Positions 1 to 9,261 of a stretch of DNA of 64,000 bases are shown piece after piece. Each line of letters begins with the position of its first letter. Positions within the stretch are counted from its first letter, which is position 1. The notes under the pieces were generated by a model, which saw only the letters and a program-made list of their open reading frames with translations, had not been told where the DNA came from and did no database searches. Location: positions 1,291,501 through 1,355,500 of the forward strand of contig NZ_CP098023.1 in assembly GCF_030440425.1 (NCBI RefSeq), written 5' to 3'. The position numbers were made by a program, and so were the translations under genes. The stretch is from Microbulbifer sp. MI-G (GTDB taxonomy: Bacteria > Pseudomonadota > Gammaproteobacteria > Pseudomonadales > Cellvibrionaceae).

Positions 1-381
1 AACAAACAGCAGCAGGCTTTTCATAAAGTAAATGCCGGCTACCATGAACATCAGTAACAGTATTACCTCGATGTTTTCTATCACCTCGTGATAAATCGCA
101 TCGGTGGTGGTCATCCCCATCAGGACTGCCTCAATGGCGAGTAGGCCACCCGGTTGCAGGGGATAGCATTTCAGGGCCATGGCCAGGGTAAAAATGAATT
201 CACCAATCAATACCCAACCGGTGACAAAGGGACCGCTGACGTAAAGCACTAGGGGATTCAAAAGAAGAAAGACGGCTATGGTCAGCTTGTACCAGTCCGG
301 TGCTTCACCGAGAAAGTTACTGGCAAAAGCCCGGCTAAACCCGTTGCCTGAGGCGGTGAATGTGTTGTTGTATGTATTCAT
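1..381 (-). CDS. nhaB: Na+/H+ antiporter NhaB, N-terminal part (cut by window edge)
   Basis: The reverse strand reads as an open frame of 127 codons from an ATG at 381 to the window edge, so the C-terminal three quarters lie outside. The translation closely follows known NhaB N-termini: a PDWYK stretch near residue 28, then [19 protein letters not shown] and LLAIEAV, then a hydrophobic run ending [11 protein letters not shown]. NhaB is an inner-membrane antiporter that expels Na+ in exchange for protons. An AGGGA element lies about 10 nt before the ATG. The order nhaB, fimL, nudC also occurs in Pseudomonas (from memory of that genome), which supports the call. The gene points away from fimL. 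Confidence 0.93.
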   Translation of the reverse strand, partial: MNTYNNTFTASGNGFSRAFASNFLGEAPDWYKLTIAVFLLLNPLVLYVSGPFVTGWVLIGEFIFTLAMALKCYPLQPGGLLAIEAVLMGMTTTDAIYHEVIENIEVILLLMFMVAGIYFMKSLLLFV

Positions 382-765
382 CAATGGTTTCCCTGGTAAC
401 CCCATGGGTATAAGAAAAGTTGGAGTGCCGGGTATTTTATGCCCTGCGCAGCAAGGATGAGGCCTCAGCTACGGTGTTCACACACTCTGCATTCAAACCG
501 TACGAATTGGTTACTTTTTGCACATAAGCGCAAAGGCACACCGCGGTAAACTGGAAAGTAGCAAACGCTAACGGGTTTGCGGGAAAATTCAAGTTATTTA
601 GGCAGGGCGCAGCCGTGTTGGAGGATTTGTCGAGCATTCGATGGAAATTGTCTGTGGAAAGGTGGACTCTTTCTGCTATTGGTATAAATTGCTTTTTACC
701 AAGTCAAATCCTGTATGTCTTGGTTGATTTTTATTCGATTACAGGAAAAATTCAGCGGTGCGGCA
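382..765. other. Intergenic region between nhaB and fimL
   Basis: This stretch separates the divergent nhaB and fimL genes and should hold both promoters. A TATAAA at 683-688 upstream of fimL could be a -10 element, but the best -35 candidate before it (TGGACT, 663-668) has only a 14-nt spacer, so I do not call a promoter. No convincing small gene or RNA was seen. Confidence 0.4.
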
Positions 766-2490
766 ATGACTGAATTGCATACGATCAATATCACTTCTGT
801 CAATGTGGTCAAAGAGGAGCTGGTTGTTGCGCTTGATAGCGCCGCTTCTCACCTGGACAAATTTGTCGCAGATACTACCCGCAAGTTGCCACTGGAGCAG
901 TGTCTTGGCAACCTGAAACAGGTGAGCGGCGTACTGCAGATGGTGCAGCTGCGCGCCGGGGAGCTATTGGCCCAGGAACAAATTACCGCTCTGACGGAGG
1001 TTCTCGAAGAGCGTCAGCAGGCAAGTGAGGAGTTGTTGGAAGCCCTGGGTACCGGATTCTATGTTCTGAATCGGTATCTCGACTTTGTACAGAATCGTGC
1101 AATAGCTCGACAGGAGCTGCTGATTCCTTATATTAATCAATTGCGTGCGGCGCGCTCGCAGCCGCCAGTGCCCGAAAGCCATTTCTTTCGCTGCAAGGTG
1201 AATGCCCCGGTACCGGGCATGGATACTTCGGCGGTAATGTCTGAGGATTTAGGCAGCTTTGTACGCCGGTTTCGCCATATGTACCAGGTTGGTTTACTGG
1301 CGCTGTTGCGCGGCAAGCCCCGCGGCCCGGCTTATACCATGATGGCCCGCGCTTTGGAACGCATTGCGAGTATCACCATGGGGCGTCCCAATGGGCGCTT
1401 GTGGCTGGTGGCGGGGACTGCTCTCACCGGTATGGCGGCCAGCGAAATGCGTATCAGCCGTTCCCGGGTGATGGTGTTCAGTTTGTTCGACCGCTGGTTG
1501 CGTGCCTTGCAAAAGGGGTCCGATACCGCCCTGGACCAGCCCGCGCCCCCAATTCTGCTGAAAGAATGCATTTACTGGCTCGCGCTCTCGAAGCCTGAGG
1601 GTACCGGTGCAAAGCTCCTTGAAACCTTTGCAGCACAGCCGCTAGCCTATACAGAAGAGGAGCTCGAGCGGGAGCGTGCAAGCCTGGGTGGCCCGGCCGC
1701 CACCGCGATTTCAGCGGTGGCCAGCGCGCTGGATGAAGAGCTTTCCGGTGTGCGCAGGATGCTGGATGATATCGAATTGATCGGAGATTCCGCAGCCGAC
1801 GAGACTGATGGCCTGGCCGTCACCTTGCAAAGGGTCGCGAGCACACTGCAGATGCTCAACTTCAAGCGCGTGGGTGCAAGTTTGAGCAGCGCCCTAGCAG
1901 AATACCAGAGTGCCGCTGGTGCCGCTGGTGCCGCTGGTGCCGCTGGTGCCGGTGGCTCAACTGTGGATTCTGCGCTGCAAAAGCTGACAGGCCAGGTACT
2001 GATGGTCGATAACACGGTGCGTGCCCTGAAGCAGAGCGGCTCTATCGATCTGGATGAATACGGCCAGGCGGATATTGCCTTTGAACACAGTCAACTGGCC
2101 GAGGCGGAAGTTGCCGTCCTGAAGGAGGCTGAGGCGGGACTTGCGCTGATCAAGCGGGCGCTCGCTGCCTACGCAGGTTCGGGCTTCGATCACGGACATA
2201 TTCGCAATGTGTCTACCACACTCAACTCTGTTCGCGGCGGACTGATTGTGCTCAACCTGCGGCGTGCAGCTGCGGTTGTTGGGGGGCTGCTCAACTTTGT
2301 AGAAACCGTGGTCGACCGACAGGGTGCCCCACCGAATGTCGAGCAGCTGCTGGATACCTTTGCAGATGCCATTATCAGTCTCGAGTATTATCTCAACGAA
2401 GTGAAGCTGCACCGTCAAGCCGATGCCCAGTCACTGAATCTGGCAGTCGAGAGCCTGGCAGTACTTGGCTATCCCGTTGAGGCGGCATAA
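766..2490 (+). CDS. fimL: FimL-like scaffold protein (ChpA N-terminal homologue)
   Basis: This roughly 574-residue, alanine- and leucine-rich helical protein resembles FimL of Pseudomonas, which is related to the N-terminal part of the chemotaxis-like kinase ChpA. FimL is a cytoplasmic scaffold linking the Chp system, FimV and adenylate cyclase in type IV pilus and twitching control. The call rests on overall character and on placement between nhaB and nudC, as in Pseudomonas. The ATG at 766 (MTELHT) is chosen over an ATG at 715 because FimL proteins begin close to this point and the longer start has no ribosome site, but neither start has a good Shine-Dalgarno. An Ala-Ala-Gly linker around residues 383-397 is encoded by a 9-bp tandem repeat (see finding). 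Its stop lies just ahead of nudC. Confidence 0.75.
   Translation: MTELHTINITSVNVVKEELVVALDSAASHLDKFVADTTRKLPLEQCLGNLKQVSGVLQMVQLRAGELLAQEQITALTEVLEERQQASEELLEALGTGFYVLNRYLDFVQNRAIARQELLIPYINQLRAARSQPPVPESHFFRCKVNAPVPGMDTSAVMSEDLGSFVRRFRHMYQVGLLALLRGKPRGPAYTMMARALERIASITMGRPNGRLWLVAGTALTGMAASEMRISRSRVMVFSLFDRWLRALQKGSDTALDQPAPPILLKECIYWLALSKPEGTGAKLLETFAAQPLAYTEEELERERASLGGPAATAISAVASALDEELSGVRRMLDDIELIGDSAADETDGLAVTLQRVASTLQMLNFKRVGASLSSALAEYQSAAGAAGAAGAAGAGGSTVDSALQKLTGQVLMVDNTVRALKQSGSIDLDEYGQADIAFEHSQLAEAEVAVLKEAEAGLALIKRALAAYAGSGFDHGHIRNVSTTLNSVRGGLIVLNLRRAAAVVGGLLNFVETVVDRQGAPPNVEQLLDTFADAIISLEYYLNEVKLHRQADAQSLNLAVESLAVLGYPVEAA
1912..1955 (+). repeat. 9-bp tandem repeat inside fimL
   Basis: Four perfect consecutive copies of GCCGCTGGT (1912-1947) are followed by a partial, altered fifth copy. 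Each copy adds Ala-Ala-Gly to a linker in FimL. The unit is a multiple of three, so copy-number change would lengthen or shorten the linker without breaking the frame. Confidence 0.9.
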
Positions 2491-2503
2491 ACAGGAGGCT
2501 TTT

Positions 2504-3358
2504 TTGGTTGAATCCTTTGCCCCTGCGGCGAATGTGTGGGCGGTACCGGAATTTTCCCGGTGCATTGTCGTGGCGGAGGGAATGATACTGTGTCGTGGCA
2601 ACCGCTTTATTCACGCAGCCGACCTGTTCCTGGCCGGGGAGGTCATTTCCCGCCATTACCTGGGTGAGCTGGGAGGACAAAGCTGCGGGGTGCATGTTTT
2701 CTCCAGTCAACTGGAGATTAACGGGTATGACTGGCGCAACTTGCGCAGCCTGCTCACATCTGCAGAAGAACCGCTTTTTGCGCTGGCGGGACGCGCCCTG
2801 CAGGTTGCCCACTGGGATCGTGACCATCTTTTTTGTGGCCGCTGTGGCAGGGCTACCCAGTATCATCCATTCGATCGCGCGCGCACTTGCCCAAACTGCC
2901 AGCTGTCGGTGTACGCGCGGATTAGTCCCTGTGTTATTGCGCTTGTTATCCGCGGTGACCAGTGCCTGCTCGCTCGCCATGCGAATCGGCGCAACAGGAC
3001 TTTCACGGCTCTGGCGGGCTTTATCGAACCCGGGGAAAGTGCTGAGCAGGCGCTGGTGCGTGAAGTTCGCGAGGAAGTGGGGCTTGAGGTGGGCAATATG
3101 CACTATGTTGGCAGCCAGCCCTGGCCATTTCCGGGGCAGTTGATGCTGGGTTATCTGGCCGAGTGGGCGGGGGGAGAATCCTGCCCCAACCCCAGTGAGA
3201 TAGAGACGGCACAGTGGTTTGACTATCGATCACTACCGGACATACCACCGCAACAAACCCTGTCAGGGCAGCTGATCCGCACCTTTGCAGCGCAGGTAGC
3301 GGTCGGGGAGCGACCCTGGACTCTCCGAAGCTGTGCTGGATGGGGGTCAAGGAGTTAA
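2504..3358 (+). CDS. nudC: NAD(+) diphosphatase NudC (NAD-capped RNA hydrolase)
   Basis: NudC cleaves NADH/NAD+ and removes NAD caps from RNA 5' ends. Visible hallmarks are a four-cysteine zinc site (CGRCG followed by CPNCQ), a canonical Nudix box beginning GFIEPGESAE with the REVREEVG core, and the SQPWPFPGQ motif that distinguishes NADH-type Nudix enzymes. The TTG at 2504 is chosen because AGGAGG sits at 2493-2498, five bases upstream. An upstream in-frame TTG at 2465 would overlap fimL and lacks such a site. The length, about 284 residues, is typical. It is probably co-transcribed with fimL (13-bp gap) and followed at 6 bp by the next gene. Confidence 0.95.
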   Translation: MVESFAPAANVWAVPEFSRCIVVAEGMILCRGNRFIHAADLFLAGEVISRHYLGELGGQSCGVHVFSSQLEINGYDWRNLRSLLTSAEEPLFALAGRALQVAHWDRDHLFCGRCGRATQYHPFDRARTCPNCQLSVYARISPCVIALVIRGDQCLLARHANRRNRTFTALAGFIEPGESAEQALVREVREEVGLEVGNMHYVGSQPWPFPGQLMLGYLAEWAGGESCPNPSEIETAQWFDYRSLPDIPPQQTLSGQLIRTFAAQVAVGERPWTLRSCAGWGSRS

Positions 3359-3364
3359 CAAATT

Positions 3365-4015
3365 ATGTATATCGCACTGGCCCTCTTTACCATCCTGCTG
3401 GCATTGCTGCTGGTTTTTTGGGGTGGGCAGGTATTGCTGAGTGGCCGTTGGCTGGCGGGATTTATCCGGGGCCTGGTTGGGTTGTCCTTTTTGGGGTTGG
3501 CCCTAGGTACCGTGTTGGTGGCAGCCGATGTATTCAGTTACCGCAACCTTGCGCGGGAGCACAGCGTCGGTACGGTATCGTTTCGAAAAGTTGCGAAGCG
3601 GCAGTTTGAAGTCAAATTTTCCGATGCAGATGGTATTGCGCAAACGTTTGAGCTCCACGGTGATCAGTGGCAACTGGATGCGCGTGTGCTGAAATGGCAA
3701 GGCCCCCTGGCCCGCTGGGGTGTACAGCCGGCCTACCGATTGGACCGCCTCAGTGGCCGCTATCTGACCCTGCGGGATGAGCGGACCCAGGTGCGCTCGG
3801 TACACCAGATCAGCGGCAGTAACTATGGAATCGATGTGTGGCACTTTGTACGCAATCTGGGCAACCGCCTTCCATTTGTCGATGCCGTATACGGAAGTGC
3901 CACGTTTTTGCCCATGGAGGATGGTGCGGTGTTTGATGTTCGCATCAGTCACAGCGGACTGCTTGCGCGGCCGCTGAACCAGCGGGCAGTTTCTGCGCTG
4001 GATCATTGGCAGTAG
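3365..4015 (+). CDS. Conserved membrane protein, function unknown
   Basis: This 216-residue protein has two N-terminal membrane segments (about residues 2-20 and 28-53) and a soluble remainder of beta-rich character. I do not recognise a functional domain. The position directly after nudC, with a 6-bp gap and a GGAG upstream of the ATG, suggests one transcription unit with fimL and nudC. Proteins of this type follow nudC in some pseudomonads and have been loosely labelled as efflux components, a label nothing in the sequence supports. Confidence 0.7.
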   Translation: MYIALALFTILLALLLVFWGGQVLLSGRWLAGFIRGLVGLSFLGLALGTVLVAADVFSYRNLAREHSVGTVSFRKVAKRQFEVKFSDADGIAQTFELHGDQWQLDARVLKWQGPLARWGVQPAYRLDRLSGRYLTLRDERTQVRSVHQISGSNYGIDVWHFVRNLGNRLPFVDAVYGSATFLPMEDGAVFDVRISHSGLLARPLNQRAVSALDHWQ

Positions 4016-4098
4016 AATAATGCCCTACTGGCTTGGTAATGTTGATTACCAGTCAATACATACATCCCTCAATCGCAAGATGGCAACCTGGAGCTTAA

Positions 4099-5250
4099 GT
4101 GGAATTTCTAATTGAATACGGCCTGTTTCTGGCAAAAATCGTCACTGTTATTGTGGCTCTGATGGTGTTAATTGGCTTTGTCCTTGCCAACCGGGAGCAA
4201 CTTAGGGAGCGTCTTCAAGGACATATCAGTGTTACTCATTTGAATGACCGCTATGAACAGTTTAAGGAAACGCTGCTCGAAGCGGTCATGGAAAAACACG
4301 AGTTTGCCCGGCGCAAAAAACAAATTGCCAAAGAGAAAAAAGCGCAGGAAAAAGCTCTGGTCAAAAAGCACAAGGCCGAATCCAAAAAGAAAGCTGAGAA
4401 AAAGGTTGACTCTGACAAAGTGGTTCCCGAGAAAGCGGAAATGGATTCAGAGAACGGGCAGAAGGCCTCTCTTGGATTGGCCAGTGAGCGCAGGCGTATA
4501 TTTGTCACGCATTTTAGTGGAGATATCAAAGCGAGTGCGCTTTCCCGGTTACGCGAAGAAGTCACTGCAATTTTGCAGGTGGCGGAATCCGGTGATGAAG
4601 TCTTGCTCTGCCTGGAGAGCCCCGGCGGAATGGTGGCCAATTACGGCCTTGCGGCAAGTCAGCTGGCGCGGGTGCGCAGCGCTGGAATACAGCTCACTAT
4701 TGCAGTGGACAAGGTGGCCGCCAGCGGTGGATATATGATGGCTTGTGTGGCCGATCGTATCCTCGCAGCACCATTTGCAATGCTGGGCTCCATTGGCGTG
4801 TTGGCTCAGCTCCCCAACTTTAACCGGCTGCTCAAGCGTCACGATGTGGATTTTGAGCTGTTTACTGCAGGTGAGTACAAGCGCACGGTAACCATGTTTG
4901 GGGAGAATACCTCGGAGGGTCGGGAGAAGTTTCAAAGTGATCTTGAGGATATTCACGTGCTGTTTCAGCATTTTGTGAGTGAGTATCGCCCGAATCTGGA
5001 TATTGCCAAGGTGGCTACCGGTGAAGTCTGGTTTGGTCAGAGGGCTCTCTCTCTCGGGCTTGTGGATGCGTTGAAAACCTCTGATGAGTACCTGACCCAC
5101 TGTGCAGAGAGTGCCGACCTCTATCAAGTGGAATACAAGGAGAAGAAAAACATTGCCAAGAAAATGGGGTTGGCAGCGGAGGCGGGAATGGAGGCTGCAC
5201 TGACCCGCCTTTTGTCAAAACTGGCCGCTTGGCGTCATCAAGCACAATAG
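4099..5250 (+). CDS. sohB: SohB, inner-membrane S49-family signal peptide peptidase-like protease
   Basis: The 383-residue protein has one N-terminal membrane segment (about 8-30), a long lysine/glutamate-rich, probably coiled segment (about 65-120), and an S49 serine protease domain. The likely nucleophile is Ser209 in DKVAASGGYMM, with Lys261 in GEYKRTVT as the general base, in the Ser-Lys dyad style of SppA/SohB. In E. coli, sohB is a multicopy suppressor of degP loss and is thought to act in the periplasm. The GTG start at 4099 has GGAG about 5 bases upstream. The charged segment fits the family's variable linker. Confidence 0.93.
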   Translation: MEFLIEYGLFLAKIVTVIVALMVLIGFVLANREQLRERLQGHISVTHLNDRYEQFKETLLEAVMEKHEFARRKKQIAKEKKAQEKALVKKHKAESKKKAEKKVDSDKVVPEKAEMDSENGQKASLGLASERRRIFVTHFSGDIKASALSRLREEVTAILQVAESGDEVLLCLESPGGMVANYGLAASQLARVRSAGIQLTIAVDKVAASGGYMMACVADRILAAPFAMLGSIGVLAQLPNFNRLLKRHDVDFELFTAGEYKRTVTMFGENTSEGREKFQSDLEDIHVLFQHFVSEYRPNLDIAKVATGEVWFGQRALSLGLVDALKTSDEYLTHCAESADLYQVEYKEKKNIAKKMGLAAEAGMEAALTRLLSKLAAWRHQAQ

Positions 5251-5555
5251 AATGTATGTCGCGCCAGGGAGGTGACCTTTGCATTGTTGGATCCCTAAGT
5301 CAGGCAGTTGCCGGATGCGAGCCTTGAACCACAAGAAACGCTGCGCGTTTGCGGCAGTATTTCTCAGTCGGTCATTTAGTGGGTCCTGGAGGATTTTATG
5401 ATTGCTGGCTGTCAATGGAGTGACAGAAAGGGGTGCCCGTCTCACAGGCGGACTAGGCACAGATACCTTTTTTCAGCCTTCAGAGATCTATGCGCAGCCT
5501 TTCCCGGGAGGGTAGCCTTTTGGCTAGAAAATAGAGAAGGTATGGAGACCTACAG
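5251..5555. other. Intergenic region after sohB
   Basis: About 300 bases without a convincing gene. It holds several scattered GGA trinucleotides and a short hairpin (TAGCC, four-base T loop, GGCTA at about 5514-5527), but no T-rich terminator and no recognised riboswitch. The ribosome site of the next gene (GGAG near 5542) lies at the end. Confidence 0.4.
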
Positions 5556-6569
5556 ATGGAAAATAATGGGGATGTAGTGTTCAGGGCCATTCAGATCGTG
5601 GAAGTTGCCGCTGGTAAATTTGACCAGCTGCTTGTCCAGAGGCGCCTCTCTGATCTGCCGGACAACCCTCTGGTTATGGCGGTTTCCCACTCTTCGCTGA
5701 ACTACAAGGATGCGCTGTGTGCATTCGGCAACCCCGGTATAGGGTGTGAATACCCTCACACGCCCGGCATGGATGCTATCGGTAAAGTGGTTGTAGACCA
5801 CAGTGGCACCTTTTCCCGGGGAGATGAACTATTGGTAACCGGCTACGATCTGGGGATGCATACACCCGGAGGTCTGGCTGAGCGGATCGCGATTCCCCCG
5901 GGCTGGGCCTTGGTTTTGCCACAGGGACTCAATGCCAGGGAGTCTATGGCATTAGGTACAGCGGGTTTAACCGCCGCACTGTGTGTGGAGAAGCTTCTCG
6001 ATTCCGGTGCCACTCCGCAGGATGGTGAGGTGTTGGTGACCGGGGCTACCGGCGGCGTGGGGTCTATTGCTGTTGCACTCCTGGCCAAACTCGGTTTTCG
6101 GGTTGCTGCCGTGACCGGTAAGCTGGAGTCGGCAGATTTTCTTGCCGCGTTGGGTGCCTGGAAAGTCATCGATCGAGAGACTCTGGCCCCGTTTGCCAGC
6201 AAAGCCATGACAAAGCCTCCTTGGGCTTGGGCGGTGGATACGGTGGGCGGGGAGACCCTCTTTAATGTTATCAAGTCGCTGGCTTATGGCGGCGGCGTCG
6301 CCGCCTGCGGCATGGCCTCCGGGGCCCAGTTTCATGCCAGTGTTTTGCCATTTATCCGACGTGGTATCAGCCTTCTCGGTGTGGACAGTGTGGCGTTGCC
6401 TATAGAGAAGAAGGCCGGTGTCTGGCACCTGTTTGCGGATCAATGGTCTATCGGTGACCAATTGAATCGTATTGCCGAAGATATCTCTCTTGGGCAGGTG
6501 CCGGAATATCTGGCCCGTCTTCACAGGGGGCATGGCATTGGTCGCTATGTTGTGGATATGTCCCTCTAA
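5556..6569 (+). CDS. acuI: YhdH/AcuI-family acrylyl-CoA reductase-like oxidoreductase
   Basis: This is a medium-chain dehydrogenase/reductase of 337 residues in the YhdH/YhfP subgroup. The family signature HSSLNYKDAL appears near residue 45, and an NADPH-binding loop, VTGATGGVGSIAVALL, near residue 160. It lacks the structural-zinc cysteine cluster of classical alcohol dehydrogenases. E. coli YhdH reduces acrylyl-CoA to propionyl-CoA, a detoxifying step relevant to dimethylsulfoniopropionate breakdown in marine bacteria. Whether this protein has that substrate cannot be read from the sequence. It appears to be monocistronic, with GGAG about 11 nt before the ATG. Confidence 0.85.
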   Translation: MENNGDVVFRAIQIVEVAAGKFDQLLVQRRLSDLPDNPLVMAVSHSSLNYKDALCAFGNPGIGCEYPHTPGMDAIGKVVVDHSGTFSRGDELLVTGYDLGMHTPGGLAERIAIPPGWALVLPQGLNARESMALGTAGLTAALCVEKLLDSGATPQDGEVLVTGATGGVGSIAVALLAKLGFRVAAVTGKLESADFLAALGAWKVIDRETLAPFASKAMTKPPWAWAVDTVGGETLFNVIKSLAYGGGVAACGMASGAQFHASVLPFIRRGISLLGVDSVALPIEKKAGVWHLFADQWSIGDQLNRIAEDISLGQVPEYLARLHRGHGIGRYVVDMSL

Positions 6570-6851
6570 GACCGCGAAGGAATGTTTTGGAATATACAGT
6601 ACGGCATACTGAGCCTCCTGTTGATTATTTCCAAATGGCACAATGAATCTAGCGGAAATTGTTTTATCTGTGCCGTTGAGACAACTCAAAGTTGTTGGTA
6701 TTTCAATAGGTTGCACCGTGTTGCCCTGGAAGTCTTCGGTGCTAGAGGTACAACAACCAAAGCTAAAGGCAGTGTTTGTCTGTGCGCTTTTTTTTCAATA
6801 GTCTTGTAGCAGGTGTTGCTGGTTGCAGCCTGTTTTTCTCGGAAGAGCACA

Positions 6852-8114
6852 TTGTCTAAAGGTAACAGCGAATCAATACCTCCCGGTCAGAACAGCGCAC
6901 TGGTACTTTCCGGTGGGGGCGCCCGCGCGGCCTACCAGGCCGGGGTGCTCAAAGCCCTGGCAGAACTCGTGCCCAAAGATAACCCGAGGCCATTTACAAT
7001 TATCTGTGGAACCTCCGCCGGTGCCATGAATGCGATGATGCTCGCTTCCCATCCAGGCACGTTTAAAGAGGCGGTTGACACTATGTGTGCGCTCTGGATG
7101 GATTTATGTGTGGAGCGAATTTATCGAACCAGTTGGCATAGTCTGCTGGGTAATTTGATTTCCATCAGCCGCTCGCTGTTTAACCAGGGTGTAGGGCGGG
7201 AGAAGCCCCTGGCGCTCCTCGACAACTCGCCATTACGCAAATTGCTTGAGGAGGAGATTGCCCTTGGGAATATCCAAAAAAATATTGATGCGGGTCACTT
7301 ACATGCGGCTTGTGTGAATGCCCTCTCCTACAGTGAGGGTGAATCTGTCAGCTTTTTTCAAGCTGCAGAAGGGGTAAAGGGTTGGCAGCGGTTTCGGCGT
7401 TTTGGAGTTCCAACCCGGTTGACTACGGATCACCTGATGGCATCGGCTGCCATTCCCGCAATCTTTCCCGCAGTAAAAATTGATGATGTGTATTTTTGCG
7501 ATGGCGCCATCCGTCAGATGGCACCGATCAGCTCCGCGTTGCACCTGGGCGCTGGGCGCGTATTCATCGTTGGTGTATCCGATAACCGCTCACCGGTACA
7601 CTGGGGCAGTCGGCGCAGCAGTGTCCAGCAGCATTCGCCATCCATGGCGCAAATAGTTGCTCAATTGTTCAATGCTGCATTCATTGACAGTCTGGAAGGG
7701 GACTTGGAACACCTAGACCGGGTTAACACATTGCTGGGCTCTGTTGATAAGGAGCACTATGTCCAGTTGGCCCCCCTGCGCCCGGTTGAGTCAGTGGTGA
7801 TTGAACCTTCGCAGAGCCTCGGTCGACTGAGTGGCCGAAAGCTTCGATACCTGCCTTCCGCGCTGCGCTGGTTATTCCGTTCCACCGGTGCAACGAATGC
7901 TGGTGGTGGGGTTTCCGCGGCCAGTTATCTGCTTTTTGAACAACCCTATATTGAAGAGCTAATTGAACTTGGCTATCAGGATGCCATGTGGGAAAAGGAT
8001 AAGCTGCGCCATTTTTTGCAACCTTTGCCTGGGGTGGCAGAGGAGCGAAAAGGCTTGTTTGGGGTGCGAGGAAAGGCCTCTGAGAAGGGCGCTGATAGTG
8101 GCTCCGGGCCTTGA
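6852..8114 (+). CDS. Patatin-like phospholipase
   Basis: The N-terminal domain carries the full patatin set: an oxyanion loop (SGGGARAAYQAG), a nucleophile elbow (GTSAG) and a catalytic-dyad DGA in FCDGAIRQ. This predicts a Ser-Asp lipid acyl hydrolase. The C-terminal 150 residues are less conserved and may be membrane-peripheral. No signal peptide is apparent, so it is likely cytoplasmic or inner-membrane associated. The TTG at 6852 is chosen for the GGAAGAG 4 bases before it. An in-frame GTG at 6813 would add 13 residues but has no ribosome site. There is no close neighbour on either side. Confidence 0.85.
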   Translation: MSKGNSESIPPGQNSALVLSGGGARAAYQAGVLKALAELVPKDNPRPFTIICGTSAGAMNAMMLASHPGTFKEAVDTMCALWMDLCVERIYRTSWHSLLGNLISISRSLFNQGVGREKPLALLDNSPLRKLLEEEIALGNIQKNIDAGHLHAACVNALSYSEGESVSFFQAAEGVKGWQRFRRFGVPTRLTTDHLMASAAIPAIFPAVKIDDVYFCDGAIRQMAPISSALHLGAGRVFIVGVSDNRSPVHWGSRRSSVQQHSPSMAQIVAQLFNAAFIDSLEGDLEHLDRVNTLLGSVDKEHYVQLAPLRPVESVVIEPSQSLGRLSGRKLRYLPSALRWLFRSTGATNAGGGVSAASYLLFEQPYIEELIELGYQDAMWEKDKLRHFLQPLPGVAEERKGLFGVRGKASEKGADSGSGP

Positions 8115-8465
8115 CTCTTGATGGAATAGCCCCGTCAGCGCAGGCAGAGGGGTGCCAGCGACTGACCGTTGTGGGATCCTCTGTCTACAGGCAGCCCATG
8201 GGGTTCTGTTAACCTGTCTGAGAAGACATCCTGGGGAAGCGTGCGGCTACTGGTGCCTTGGGCCTTGAGGGTCCCAGGAGCTTCCGTGGCAAATCGCTCT
8301 GCCAACCCCGTAACGCGTGTACCAGAGCGTGGCTCCCCGCGCTCGAATATGTTAAAAAAGCGTCATCCAGACCGGATGCGCTGGAGAGATGCCATACTGG
8401 ACTGGCTGGAACTGTATGCCGACTTGTGAGTCGAAGCCCATTAGGAATGTAAGGAGCTATCGGTA
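8115..8465. other. Intergenic region before dsbC
   Basis: About 350 bases with no confident gene. A short frame starting with the ATG at 8348 would encode a 26-residue basic/aromatic peptide ending at 8429, but it has no clear ribosome site. The dsbC promoter should lie here; no clear -35/-10 pair was found. Confidence 0.35.
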
Positions 8466-9215
8466 ATGACGCTTATCAAGAAGCCACTGGCCCTCGTTGG
8501 TGCGCTGCTCAGCCTGCTGGCATCTGTGGCCCTGGCAGAAGTCGATCCGGAGGTTGCAAAAACCATCAAGGCTCGCCTCCAGGCCGGCAATCCCATGTCC
8601 TCTTATGGCGACGTGCGCGAGAGTCCGATAAAAGGCCTTTACGAAGTTGTGGATGGCAACAACAACAGCCTGTTTGTCACTGCAGATGGCAGCCATTTTA
8701 TTTTTGGGGATTTATTTGAAGTGGATAGTGGCGGAAGGTTCGCCAACCTCTCTGAAGCGCGCAGGGCCATTCACCGGTCAGAGGCCCTGGGTGCCCAAAG
8801 CGTTGAGGATATGATCGTTTTTTCGCCGAAAGGGAAGACAAAGGCGCGTATCTATGTCTTTACCGATGTGGATTGTGGTTACTGCCGAAAACTGCACCAA
8901 GATATGCCCGAATTGAACAGGCGCGGCATCGAGGTGCGATACCTGGCTTTTCCCCGGACGGGCCTGCAATCTTTGGGCTACCGCAAACTGGCCACAGCCT
9001 GGTGCTCGGAGGATAGTAACAAAACCCTGACAGCGCTGAAAAATCGCGAAAATGTACCCCTGAATGTGTGCAAAGACAATCCGGTTGCGGCGCACTTCAA
9101 ACTGGGTAACGAGACCTTTGGCGTGCGCGGTACACCCACAATCGTATTGGAGGATGGCAGAGTGGCGCCCGGTTACCTGCCCCCGGCGACTTTGGTGAAA
9201 GAGCTGGGAATTTAA
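8466..9215 (+). CDS. dsbC: Periplasmic disulfide isomerase DsbC
   Basis: DsbC repairs wrongly paired disulfides in the periplasm and is kept reduced by DsbD. The protein has a Sec signal peptide (cleavage probably after residue 24, ALA|EV), an N-terminal dimerisation domain, and a thioredoxin-fold domain with the active site Cys137-Gly-Tyr-Cys140 and a cis-proline loop (RGTPTIV). A second cysteine pair (TAWCSED and NVCKDN) matches the structural disulfide of DsbC. The 249-residue length is typical. In many pseudomonads dsbC is followed directly by hom and thrC; here an inverted pair of genes intervenes. Confidence 0.96.
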   Translation: MTLIKKPLALVGALLSLLASVALAEVDPEVAKTIKARLQAGNPMSSYGDVRESPIKGLYEVVDGNNNSLFVTADGSHFIFGDLFEVDSGGRFANLSEARRAIHRSEALGAQSVEDMIVFSPKGKTKARIYVFTDVDCGYCRKLHQDMPELNRRGIEVRYLAFPRTGLQSLGYRKLATAWCSEDSNKTLTALKNRENVPLNVCKDNPVAAHFKLGNETFGVRGTPTIVLEDGRVAPGYLPPATLVKELGI

Positions 9216-9230
9216 TCTATTGTCCAAAGC

Positions 9231-9253
9231 GCCGACAGCCCTGGGCTGTCGGC
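9231..9253. terminator. Hairpin between convergent dsbC and aspA
   Basis: A perfect 10-bp stem (GCCGACAGCC pairing with GGCTGTCGGC) closes a three-base loop, 15 bp after the dsbC stop and 8 bp after the aspA stop on the other strand. It lacks a long T-tract but is well placed to end transcription from both sides. Confidence 0.75.
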
Positions 9254-9261
9254 AGTCTCGT

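Noticed and set aside
5251..5555. Possible RsmY/RsmZ-like small RNA, because of several GGA motifs
   Set aside because: The GGA motifs are not in clear hairpin loops, and there is no T-rich terminator or conserved upstream element.
8169..8429. Short forward frame before dsbC
   Set aside because: No ribosome site or recognisable family, and the composition is not convincing; only its last 26 codons look at all protein-like.
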